7,079 bases of DNA from CBIHLX01 sp966210935 (GTDB taxonomy: Bacteria > Patescibacteriota > Saccharimonadia > Saccharimonadales > Saccharimonadaceae): NCBI GenBank assembly GCA_966210935.1, contig CBIHLX010000041.1:1-7079 (forward strand), given 5' to 3'. This document shows positions 1-6,310 of the stretch, piece after piece (position 1 is the stretch's first letter; each line of letters begins with the position of its first letter). A program made the translations under genes and the position numbers. Below the pieces are notes generated by a model. That model worked only from the letters and a program-made list of their open reading frames with translations. It did not search any database and was not told the DNA's origin.

Positions 1-72
1 ACCATTGGAGAGCTCGTTATCAGCCTCCAGTACACTCACGAGCACAGCGTACTCACACTTCTTTTCAGCACG
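1..72 (-). pseudogene. In-frame continuation of the DUF2130 gene beyond an internal TAA (partial)
   Basis: Read on the minus strand in the frame of the upstream DUF2130 CDS, these 72 bases give 24 sense codons without a further stop. They begin RAEKKCEYAVLVSVLEADNE right after the TAA at 73-75 and run off the window. From memory of DUF2130 proteins, the helix ending in ELDK is normally followed by an acidic residue and then a segment of the type R-x-E-K-x-C-E-Y-A-V-L-V-S. This therefore looks like genuine family sequence, not 3' untranslated sequence. It would hold a core beta strand (YAVLVSVL) and lead into the rest of the domain. Either the gene is broken by a point mutation or the TAA is a sequence error. 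The family match is recalled, not searched. Confidence 0.75.
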
Positions 73-894
73 TTATTTGTCTAGCTCTTTGAGGAAGTCT
101 TCGTTCTTCTTTTTGGTCGCCGTTTCGTCACCTTCGTTCTTCATCTCAAACATAATTGAAATGATTTCATTGCCAGCTTCGTCGGTTTCGCGGTAGATAT
201 AGTCACCCTTACTGCCAGAGCTAGCGTCGTTATCCTTTTCAAAGTAGGCGTTTTGGAAGCCAGTGGCACGGAGCTTGTTAAACTCAATCTCACAGTGCTG
301 TTCGAGCGTCTCACCCACCATCTTGGTCGAGAGCTTAGCTTTCATGTCTTTACGGAGCTCAATCTCTTCGTCTTTGAGCTTAATGATATCGTCTTTGGTA
401 CGTAGTTCGGCGGCAAACTTTTCCTTGAGGGCAGTTTCAAGAAGCTGCTTTTCACTATCTTTCATTTTGAGCTCGCCAGCTAGCTCGTCGCGCTCTCTCT
501 CAATCTTGTTAACCGCTTCGGTAACAGCAAGCTGCTTCTCGGTCTCGATAGCCTGTAGTTTTGCCTTGAGTTCGGCCAACTGAGTATCCTTTTCGGCAGC
601 GATACGCGCCGCAGATAGCTCACGCTCTGCTTCGAGCTCTTTGATCTTCGCAGTTGCACGCGCTTTAAGGTCAGCAATCTCAGCGTCACGCTTCGCGAGA
701 TCCGCCTGCAAAGCATTCTTAGTATTGGCTTCCGCGAGTTTGATAGCACTTTGCTTGTCGCGCTCTAAAAGCTCCGCGCGTTCATGCAATTCTTTTTCAA
801 ACTCATGATCACGGACCTGCTTTAATATGTCAGCAAAGCCGGCTTCGTCGACTTTAAATGCTTTTTTACAGTGAGGACAGAGAATTTCGTTCAT
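73..894 (-). CDS. DUF2130-family protein: CxxC motif, long coiled coil, PD-(D/E)XK-like core; cut short by in-frame TAA
   Basis: 273 residues are encoded before the stop. The N-terminus carries a CPHC motif (C6, C9) resembling half a zinc ribbon. Residues ~25-185 are a long charged heptad-like coiled coil, rich in A, E, K and L. Residues ~190-273 match my memory of the DUF2130 domain: the GETLEQHCEIEFNKLR helix, then a glycine/serine turn, GDYIYRE with D231, and FEMKNE with E250 and K252. The D…ExK spacing resembles a PD-(D/E)XK nuclease core, although the family's function is not established to my knowledge. The stop falls straight after the helix ending ELDK, while recognisable domain sequence continues in frame across 1-72, so the natural protein was probably longer. 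The ATG at 892-894 has no Shine-Dalgarno; a TATAAT lies 8 bases upstream. It starts 22 bases after the 3D-protein stop on the same strand, so co-transcription is also possible. Confidence 0.8.
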   Translation of the reverse strand: MNEILCPHCKKAFKVDEAGFADILKQVRDHEFEKELHERAELLERDKQSAIKLAEANTKNALQADLAKRDAEIADLKARATAKIKELEAERELSAARIAAEKDTQLAELKAKLQAIETEKQLAVTEAVNKIERERDELAGELKMKDSEKQLLETALKEKFAAELRTKDDIIKLKDEEIELRKDMKAKLSTKMVGETLEQHCEIEFNKLRATGFQNAYFEKDNDASSGSKGDYIYRETDEAGNEIISIMFEMKNEGDETATKKKNEDFLKELDK

Positions 895-902
895 TACGTC
901 TT

Positions 903-908
903 ATTATA
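903..908 (-). promoter_or_regulatory. Candidate -10 box (TATAAT) for the DUF2130 gene
   Basis: A perfect TATAAT on the minus strand ends 8 bases before the ATG at 894. Transcription starting about 7 bases downstream of the box would give a leader of only one or two bases. That agrees with the absence of any Shine-Dalgarno sequence in the 22-base gap after the 3D gene. No convincing -35 hexamer is present at 16-18 bases. It could equally be a chance A+T-rich match inside an operon. Confidence 0.4.
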
Positions 909-916
909 CAGCGAAC

Positions 917-1780
917 TTATATACCATTACCATCCGACCAGTCGGTGGCGAGGTCAAATCCGTACGGGTGGCGCGCGGCAAAACCGCCAGTGTCGTAAAC
1001 CTTGCCAGGACCGAGGCTGGTATCGACGACCGTACACCGTGGATATGCGGTGAGATTTGCCGCAATGATTACATACCCATCTTGGTCGATTTTCGCGCCG
1101 TCAGAGCGGACAGTATACTGACCCGCTGGGCCGCATAGCTTGATCACGATCGCCATCGGCAAGTCGTAATACGTTTCACGGTGCGCAACACCGCTCGTAT
1201 CTACGTACACATGCGCACCCTTCGATCTTGTCAGGGCATTTGGCTTTGGCTGGAAGACAATAGGAGCTGGCTTCTCTGGCTCTGGCTCCGCTCGCGACAC
1301 AACGAGCTCGGTCGGAGCCTCATCGAGCATTGAGCTCGCTTTCTGGAATGTAGTCGTATCTTTAGTACCAAGCGCCGGTAGCCCAGCTTCTTTGAGCATT
1401 TCATTTGGTGACTGTCGTGCCGTCATGACCGTTTGACGGATATGACCGTCAACCACCCCAATAATGCGTGACCGATAAATAATGATGTCAGCATCAGACG
1501 TCGTCAGCTGCGTATCGACCGATGGCTCTACTACATCTCGACGATCAACAGTAATGTCAGCGGCCTTCCGCGCATGTGCTACAGTAGTAGCCACCGTTCC
1601 AACGGAGCGTTTGATACCCCGATCATAACTCGTCACCAATCGCTGCGGCATCGGCACGGTCAGCGCCTGCGCAAGCCCATACCACGCCACGATACACACA
1701 ATCATCACACCCCACGCAAAAATCAGCAGGCGTTTCGTCTGGGTTTGCAGGAGTAGCTGCTTCTTTGTTAGTTTCTTCAT
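917..1780 (-). CDS. Membrane-anchored cell-wall protein with DUF348-like segment and C-terminal 3D domain
   Basis: 287 residues from the chosen ATG at 1778-1780. A lysine-rich N-terminus (MKKLTKKQ) precedes one hydrophobic segment at ~18-40, giving a signal anchor with the bulk of the protein outside. Residues ~82-142 resemble a DUF348 repeat of YabE/RpfB-type proteins: VVEPSVDTQL, then IIIYRSRIIGVVDG, then the T-A-R-Q-S…MLKEAGLPALGTKD stretch. A proline/glutamate linker follows (~155-180, PEPEKPAPIVFQPKP). The C-terminus (~226-287) fits the 3D domain of the MltA-like beta-barrel group, with DTGGF at 263-267 and FDLATDW at 275-281. Such proteins act on or bind peptidoglycan, but no separate lysozyme or transglycosylase domain is present, so the activity is uncertain. 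An upstream TTG at 1867 would add 29 residues before the basic N-terminus and spoil the signal anchor, so it was rejected. The ATG has no Shine-Dalgarno. It is transcribed divergently from the STAND gene. Confidence 0.82.
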   Translation of the reverse strand: MKKLTKKQLLLQTQTKRLLIFAWGVMIVCIVAWYGLAQALTVPMPQRLVTSYDRGIKRSVGTVATTVAHARKAADITVDRRDVVEPSVDTQLTTSDADIIIYRSRIIGVVDGHIRQTVMTARQSPNEMLKEAGLPALGTKDTTTFQKASSMLDEAPTELVVSRAEPEPEKPAPIVFQPKPNALTRSKGAHVYVDTSGVAHRETYYDLPMAIVIKLCGPAGQYTVRSDGAKIDQDGYVIIAANLTAYPRCTVVDTSLGPGKVYDTGGFAARHPYGFDLATDWSDGNGI

Positions 1781-1796
1781 ACGATGAGTTATTAAT

Positions 1797-1826
1797 AGTA
1801 TACACATTGGTTGCGTAAGCATTATA
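1797..1826 (-). promoter_or_regulatory. Possible promoter elements for the 3D-domain gene
   Basis: Two -10-like hexamers lie on the minus strand upstream of the ATG at 1780: TATACT (1797-1802) and a perfect TATAAT (1821-1826). They would give leaders of roughly 9 and 33 bases. Neither has a good -35 at 16-18 bases. The call rests on the -10 matches and the divergent gene arrangement only. Confidence 0.35.
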
Positions 1827-1974
1827 GAAACAAGTCTTTTCGAATCCATCATCATCGGCCGTGCCAATAAAATTCATAGCCTCAAGTTGATCTTTAATGA
1901 ACAATTTTCGGAGCCGCAAACTATTCGAAAGGCTCAAGCAAAACTTCTCCTTTTCTTGCAGAGAAACCGAAGTG

Positions 1975-1994
1975 ACAGATAGGCTCAAATCTGT
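1975..1994. repeat. Inverted repeat over the STAND promoter (possible operator)
   Basis: ACAGAT (1975-1980) and ATCTGT (1989-1994) are perfect inverted copies around the 8-base centre AGGCTCAA. The centre covers the place where a -35 hexamer would sit for the TATAAT at 2005-2010. A dimeric repressor or activator site is a reasonable guess. A 6-bp dyad can also arise by chance, and no neighbouring regulator gene supports it. Confidence 0.35.
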
Positions 1995-2004
1995 TGCGAC
2001 GTAT

Positions 2005-2010
2005 TATAAT
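2005..2010 (+). promoter_or_regulatory. -10 box (TATAAT) for the STAND gene, implying a leaderless mRNA
   Basis: A perfect TATAAT ends 6 bases before the ATG at 2017. Initiation at the usual distance would place the first transcribed base on or next to the A of the start codon. No Shine-Dalgarno precedes this ATG, which fits leaderless translation. The -35 position (1982-1987, GGCTCA) is poor, so an activator or a weak basal promoter is likely if this is the real one. It also argues for the start at 2017 and against the in-frame ATG at 1897. Confidence 0.5.
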
Positions 2011-2016
2011 TGTTGT

Positions 2017-5000
2017 ATGGATTCTCTATTGGAGGGTATAAAACAGAAGCTTGCAACCATATCGGATGGCAATCTTTTTGAAGAGTTCGCGACCTTTTCT
2101 TTAGCGAGCTCGATTCCGGGTCTTGCTCCTGTGAGTGGTGGTGGAGATTTAGGTCGCGACGGCGAAGCACCAAGTGCAGTACTTACGTGTACAATTCAGG
2201 CTGACGTAATTGGAAATATGACCAAGTCGCTGAACCGGTATAAAAAATCATCAGGCAAAGCTGGCACCGTGTACGTAGCGACGAGTCAAAATCTATCCAA
2301 CCAACAGAAGGATAATCTACGAAAACGAGCTGAAGAACTAGGTTTTAATCTTCCGGTCGTGTACGATGCCCCGCACTTCGTCAATGAACTATATAAAGAC
2401 TCGGACTGGCTACAAAAACTTCTAAGCATATCCGGAGAATTACCGGCCTTATCGAGTATTCCTATCAATACGCGTATTGCCTTGGACGTCCCGATGATTG
2501 GTCGTACCGAAGCAGTGGCAGATCTTGAGAAGATACAGGGAGATATTCTCATTACGGGTCAGCCAGGAAGTGGCAAGACATACATAGCTACAGATTTTGC
2601 CAACAGACATAACGGATTATTCGTCATATCTGACGACACTACAAAAATTGCAAACGAGCTGCGGCAAAAAACACCTGATGCAATCCTGATAGATGACATA
2701 CACAGCAAAGAGGCACTTCTCACCAGCCTGAAGGACATACGCACCCGACTGAAGCTAAACTTTAGAATTGTAGGTACTGCATGGGCATCTGGAGAGACCT
2801 CTGTAAAAACAGCAATGGGTATCGCTGACACCAATGTCCTACATCTTAAAGAACTGACGAGAAACGAAATAGTTGAAGTGATTGATGCATGTGGCCTCAA
2901 AGGCGCAACAAACATGCTGAAGCGTGAAATCGTCAATCAGTCCAAAGGCAAGCCGGGACTCGCCATCACTCTCAGCAGCCTATGTCTTGCTGGTGACTGG
3001 GAGAAAGTGTTCAATGGAGACTCTCTTTACGACCTTGTAACGTCCAGCTTTAACGCAAAGCTAGGAAAAAGCGTTACTACTTTACTGTCGTTCATCGCTC
3101 TGGGTGGTGACGAGGGTATTAGCCTTAGAAAACTCTCTGATGCTTCTGGGGTGTCAGTGCCTGACGTGAAGGCTATTCTGGATGAGTTGGCTTTTGGAGG
3201 TGTGATTAGCTCCAAGGATGACGGTACGGTGCGCGTAGAGCCTGATGCGCTTCGCTACCCGCTCGTTCAGGAGTTATTTATTGATGGAACTGGAACATTG
3301 CGGTTTGAGGATTATATAGAGCAATACCCATCAAAAAATGACGTTATAGAGACGTTGCTTGTTACCCTACTAAAAGGTGCATCTATGCGATCCGACAGAA
3401 TAACTCCCTATCTTGATGCCGGGTTTGCAGCAAAGACATGGGCTTACTATGCCGCACTTGGAAAAGACGAGGCGGAATACGTAGTGGCCAATAACCGCAG
3501 CGCTATCGTTGCGGTTTCAGAGCCTGTTTTAGCCTTACAGCCAGAGATCGCTATACGCGAGTTGATGATCGCAGCCGTAGATGATCATCGCGAGTTAAAT
3601 CAGTACCCAAATCATCCAGCGAGGGTTCTTGATGAATGGGCTGACGGCGCAAAACCAGGGTCGAATGCGGCTATAAAACGCCGTGCACTCTTGCTAAAAG
3701 TTACCAGTGAGCTGCTCGAAGAGGGATATCAAGATCAGGTAACAATCGGTCGCGTCATAGCTTCTGCGCTTAATCCACACTACCAGTCGAGCGAATCTGA
3801 TCCGGGTATTGGATTATCTATTACATTTATTCAGGGTTACATTTCGCCCGAAGAATTCAACCAGATGCAGTCATTGTTTGAAGCCGCAAAAGTCATATAC
3901 GAGAAGTTGGATAGCGACGAGGCGTTTGTTGAAATACTTTCAGTTGCTGATGACTGGGTTTATAACAGGCAAAATGTTCCGGCTGAGTACCTCGCCGTAA
4001 TTGGAGAGACTAAGAAGCAATTAGCACAAAACTTCCTTACTAGTCTCCGAGACGCCACAAAGGGACGAAACCTTATCCAGCGTCGCCTCCGGCAACTAGG
4101 CCAAGCTATCGGTATGAATCTTGAAATCGAAGTACCGAGAGAATATGCGATTCTGTTCCCCTACGAATCACGCCGATTTAGCCGAGAAGAGGCACTTTTC
4201 AAAAAGCAGATTGAAGCGGTTAGAGGCTTGGCCGCGGAATGGGCAAAAGAAGACCCTGCTTCTGTTGTTGATAGAATTGCAAAATTTCAGCGAGAGTCTA
4301 GCAATACACGAACAAACTGGCCGAATTACTTGCATCATATACCAGCAATGCTTGCTGAAGCATTGCCAAGCGAGAGCTTGATTCAATGGACTGGACTGTT
4401 GATTGCACGTACTACATCTGCCCAATTTACAGCGAGCTTTGCGGATGAAATGGCTAAAGATAAGCCGGATGGTTATCGTGATTTTCTTAAAACTATGTTG
4501 ATTGATGATGTTCATGGTGTTGGTGCTATGCAGGCGATCATTATGCGATTCACCGTTGTGGAAGAGCCTGAGTTGTTTGAGTTAGCCAAGCCGCTTTTTA
4601 GTAAATATGATGGTACTGTCAATACTACCTGCCTACGTGGTGAAGTCCCTCTGGAAAATGAGCTATACATCCTCGACAACGTAACTGAGGATGCTGCGGT
4701 CGAGATATGCGGCGGTCTTGATTTTAAATACTCCAAGAATGGTGATGGAAAGACCATGCCCGAGGAACTTCGCAAGAAGTGGGAGCGAGCAATCATCAAG
4801 CACTCGACAATCAACTATCACACACTGAGTGACTTAAAGCATTTACTAAAAAAACACCCCGAGCTTGCACTTCCGTGGTTTGAGGACAAGATCAATAAAG
4901 AGATCGACCATGAGCACGGATGGCGACTACATACAGACGACGTCGCAAAGGGTCTTATTGGGTCCTTGACTATAGAGGATCGAAAAAAACTGCTAGGAAT

Positions 5001-5397
5001 GATCGATTCCTCTAACGGCAACTACTCTTTTGCGTCGGTACTAGTAAATCAAAACCCCGAACTATATCAAGTACTTGTCGACAATAAAAACGCTAAAGAA
5101 TTCCATCTTGACCCGCTCGATATCTTCTCCGATAGCTGGGTAGCAATGGCTGAGATAGCATTAAAAGCAAAATATTCGCCTGAGGAAGTGAGGCGAAATA
5201 GTTTTCAATTCAACATGAGTTGGTCCGGTAGTGAGTATACTATGTGGCTTGGAAAGCTTGCTGATGTTGAAGAGCATCTGCACAAGACTGATGACGTATC
5301 AATCATTGGGATAATAAATAAAATCAAGAAAAATGTCGAGAGTCGCGCTGCCGATGCTAAAGAAAAAGAATATCGCCGGCAAGTTGAAGGCATCTAA
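2017..5397 (+). CDS. STAND-type NTPase with N-terminal restriction-endonuclease-like domain; candidate Avs-like antiviral protein
   Basis: 1126 residues from the ATG at 2017. Residues ~1-130 look like a Mrr/REase-like (PD-(D/E)XK fold) domain: helix GNLFEEFATFSLA, then GGGDLGRDGE (41-50), strand VLTCTIQAD (55-63), K70 in the next helix, strand TVYVATS. Next comes a STAND P-loop NTPase: GRTEA entry, Walker A GQPGSGKT (181-188), Walker B AILIDD (222-227), a sensor-like IVGTAW strand (~251-256), and GKPGLAI (311-317), the counterpart of the GxP motif of NB-ARC/STAND proteins. A winged-helix-like segment follows (~365-420). The remaining ~700 residues are predicted mostly helical by eye, an alpha-solenoid-like sensor half ending in a charged helix. 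Known Avs proteins join a nuclease to a STAND core and a sensor repeat region that binds phage proteins; the same role here is inference. Sampled lines (2641-2700, 5041-5100) have 24 and 20 G/C of 60, against 35-36 of 60 in the next gene, hinting at transfer. The in-frame ATG at 1897 would add 40 residues unlike any domain I know. Confidence 0.82.
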   Translation: MDSLLEGIKQKLATISDGNLFEEFATFSLASSIPGLAPVSGGGDLGRDGEAPSAVLTCTIQADVIGNMTKSLNRYKKSSGKAGTVYVATSQNLSNQQKDNLRKRAEELGFNLPVVYDAPHFVNELYKDSDWLQKLLSISGELPALSSIPINTRIALDVPMIGRTEAVADLEKIQGDILITGQPGSGKTYIATDFANRHNGLFVISDDTTKIANELRQKTPDAILIDDIHSKEALLTSLKDIRTRLKLNFRIVGTAWASGETSVKTAMGIADTNVLHLKELTRNEIVEVIDACGLKGATNMLKREIVNQSKGKPGLAITLSSLCLAGDWEKVFNGDSLYDLVTSSFNAKLGKSVTTLLSFIALGGDEGISLRKLSDASGVSVPDVKAILDELAFGGVISSKDDGTVRVEPDALRYPLVQELFIDGTGTLRFEDYIEQYPSKNDVIETLLVTLLKGASMRSDRITPYLDAGFAAKTWAYYAALGKDEAEYVVANNRSAIVAVSEPVLALQPEIAIRELMIAAVDDHRELNQYPNHPARVLDEWADGAKPGSNAAIKRRALLLKVTSELLEEGYQDQVTIGRVIASALNPHYQSSESDPGIGLSITFIQGYISPEEFNQMQSLFEAAKVIYEKLDSDEAFVEILSVADDWVYNRQNVPAEYLAVIGETKKQLAQNFLTSLRDATKGRNLIQRRLRQLGQAIGMNLEIEVPREYAILFPYESRRFSREEALFKKQIEAVRGLAAEWAKEDPASVVDRIAKFQRESSNTRTNWPNYLHHIPAMLAEALPSESLIQWTGLLIARTTSAQFTASFADEMAKDKPDGYRDFLKTMLIDDVHGVGAMQAIIMRFTVVEEPELFELAKPLFSKYDGTVNTTCLRGEVPLENELYILDNVTEDAAVEICGGLDFKYSKNGDGKTMPEELRKKWERAIIKHSTINYHTLSDLKHLLKKHPELALPWFEDKINKEIDHEHGWRLHTDDVAKGLIGSLTIEDRKKLLGMIDSSNGNYSFASVLVNQNPELYQVLVDNKNAKEFHLDPLDIFSDSWVAMAEIALKAKYSPEEVRRNSFQFNMSWSGSEYTMWLGKLADVEEHLHKTDDVSIIGIINKIKKNVESRAADAKEKEYRRQVEGI

Positions 5398-5408
5398 GAT
5401 GAGGAAAG

Positions 5409-5425
5409 GATTGCTTAAGCCAATC
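5409..5425. repeat. Short dyad after the STAND gene
   Basis: GATTG (5409-5413) and CAATC (5421-5425) flank CTTAAGC, giving a 5-bp stem that lies 11 bases after the STAND stop. No T-tract follows on either strand, so it is not a convincing terminator. Readthrough from the STAND gene into the EEP gene therefore cannot be excluded. Confidence 0.25.
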
Positions 5426-5447
5426 AGCGACCACACTACATCTGTAA

Positions 5448-5453
5448 TATAAT
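5448..5453 (+). promoter_or_regulatory. Candidate -10 box (TATAAT) for the EEP gene
   Basis: A perfect TATAAT lies 56 bases before the ATG at 5510, giving a predicted leader of about 50 bases that contains the Shine-Dalgarno. The -35 region at 16-18 bases (around CAGCGA) is weak. The box suggests that the EEP gene is transcribed independently of the STAND gene. Confidence 0.4.
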
Positions 5454-5490
5454 AGCGCTGTAGACAAAGTAGGTAAACTACAAACAACCC

Positions 5491-5498
5491 GAGGAGGA
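5491..5498 (+). promoter_or_regulatory. Strong Shine-Dalgarno (GAGGAGGA) for the EEP gene
   Basis: GAGGAGGA lies 11 bases before the ATG at 5510, the best ribosome binding site in the window. It fixes the start of the EEP gene and contrasts with the SD-less starts of the STAND, 3D and DUF2130 genes. Confidence 0.75.
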
Positions 5499-5509
5499 AT
5501 CTGACGACC

Positions 5510-6214
5510 ATGCGATGCGCAAGTTATAACGTACTGGCCGATGCTTACACTGGCTACGGCGATTATTCTCATGTCGACCCCGAACTGATGCTACCCGGTG
5601 CGCGCACCAAGGGTATCGTGGAGCTTATCGACGAGCTGGACGTTGATGTGATCGGCCTGCAAGAAGCTGAAGAGCCACTTGTGCGGGCGCTCGACGAAAC
5701 CGGTATGTGGCAGACGTTTTGGACGCCAAAGGGCCGCAACAAGCCGGATGGCTGCTTAACGCTCGTACGACCAGGCATCGATGTCCATGGATTTGTCACT
5801 CACGAGTACGGGGACGACTCAGGTCATATCATGCAGATACTCACCCTCGGCCGTATCGCGTTTGCCAATACGCATATCAAGTGGGCGCCAGCGGATAGCC
5901 CCGACCATATAGGCGTCGGGCAAACGAAAGAACTACTTGACCACCTCGATCATAACCAACAAGCCGTCATCTTTGCCGACTGTAATGATCGACCAGGCGG
6001 TCCAGTACGGCAGCTCGTTGAGCAAGCTGGCTTCACGAATGCACACGATGACGAGCCGACCGCTATCGTCAACCAAGAGCTGGTAGCGCTTGATCTGCTA
6101 GCTGTGCGCGGCATGACAGCGCGATGCTCTACCAAGCGGTATAACCTTGCGAATATTCCAAACAAAGACTGTCCGTCTGACCATATACCTCTCGTCGCAG
6201 AGCTTGATATTTAA
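5510..6214 (+). CDS. Endonuclease/exonuclease/phosphatase (EEP) superfamily enzyme
   Basis: 234 residues with every signature of the DNase I/exonuclease III-like EEP fold in order: SYNVLAD (N7), IGLQEAE (catalytic E52, Mg2+ ligand), DGCLTLVR, the NTHIKW strand (N120, H122), FADCND (D157, N159), LD (D195) and PSDHIPL (S223, D224, H225). The family hydrolyses phosphodiester bonds in nucleic acids or phosphoester bonds in lipids and small molecules with a divalent metal. The SYNVLAD opening recalls CCR4-type nucleases and eukaryote-like EEP proteins, but the exact substrate cannot be told from the sequence. At 234 residues it is close to a minimal EEP domain, with no signal peptide, membrane segment or extra domain, so it is probably cytoplasmic. 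The start is supported by GAGGAGGA 11 bases upstream. A strong intrinsic terminator follows 40 bases after the stop, so the gene ends its own transcript. Higher G+C and ATC-rich isoleucine coding distinguish it from the STAND gene upstream. Confidence 0.9.
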   Translation: MRCASYNVLADAYTGYGDYSHVDPELMLPGARTKGIVELIDELDVDVIGLQEAEEPLVRALDETGMWQTFWTPKGRNKPDGCLTLVRPGIDVHGFVTHEYGDDSGHIMQILTLGRIAFANTHIKWAPADSPDHIGVGQTKELLDHLDHNQQAVIFADCNDRPGGPVRQLVEQAGFTNAHDDEPTAIVNQELVALDLLAVRGMTARCSTKRYNLANIPNKDCPSDHIPLVAELDI

Positions 6215-6225
6215 ATCTTGCCATA

Positions 6226-6246
6226 AGACCAGGGGCTCCACGGTCT
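6226..6246 (+). repeat. Small hairpin between the EEP stop and its terminator
   Basis: AGACC (6226-6230) pairs with GGTCT (6242-6246), and the intervening GGGGCTCC can form two further G-C pairs. It lies in the 3' untranslated part of the EEP transcript, ahead of the main terminator. Possibly an mRNA-stabilising 3' structure; a chance stem is also possible. Confidence 0.25.
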
Positions 6247-6254
6247 ATGTAATC

Positions 6255-6297
6255 AAATACCGGGCCAGCACCTACACTGGCTCGGTATTTATTTTTT
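6255..6297 (+). terminator. Strong rho-independent terminator of the EEP gene
   Basis: A 14-base left arm (6255-6268) pairs with the right arm at 6277-6290, with a single G-T wobble and an 8-base loop (CACCTACA). A run of six T follows at 6292-6297. This is a textbook intrinsic terminator on the plus strand. Confidence 0.9.
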
Positions 6298-6310
6298 GCG
6301 CACTGACAAA

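Larger units (their letters stand above)
1781..2016. other. Divergent intergenic region between the 3D-domain and STAND genes
   Basis: This 236-base region separates two divergently transcribed genes and holds promoter-like elements for both. Besides these I see a short inverted repeat GAGCC/GGCTC (about 1910-1935) and a perfect 6-bp dyad at 1975-1994. Open frames cross it on both strands: one from a plus-strand ATG at 1897, in frame with the STAND gene, and a minus-strand one entering the 3D gene out of frame. Neither shows recognisable protein sequence or a ribosome binding site. No tRNA, attachment site or insertion-sequence end was seen. Confidence 0.6.

Noticed and set aside
1781..1867. 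Upstream TTG start of the 3D-domain protein
   Set aside because: It would put 29 irregular residues before the basic MKKLTKK that typically opens a signal anchor.
1623..1988. 121-residue minus-strand open frame overlapping the 3D gene and the intergenic region
   Set aside because: It overlaps the well-supported 3D gene out of frame, has no recognisable domain or ribosome binding site, and becomes low-quality (AGADRADAAAIG) where it overlaps that gene.
1897..2016. N-terminal extension of the STAND protein from the ATG at 1897
   Set aside because: The 40 extra residues resemble no domain, there is no Shine-Dalgarno, and a perfect TATAAT lies 6 bases before the ATG at 2017, where the expected domain begins (MDSLLEGIKQ).
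4168..4515. 115-residue minus-strand open frame inside the STAND gene
   Set aside because: It is antisense to a confidently coding region, rich in Cys/Ser/Arg as expected for a shadow frame, and shows no domain.
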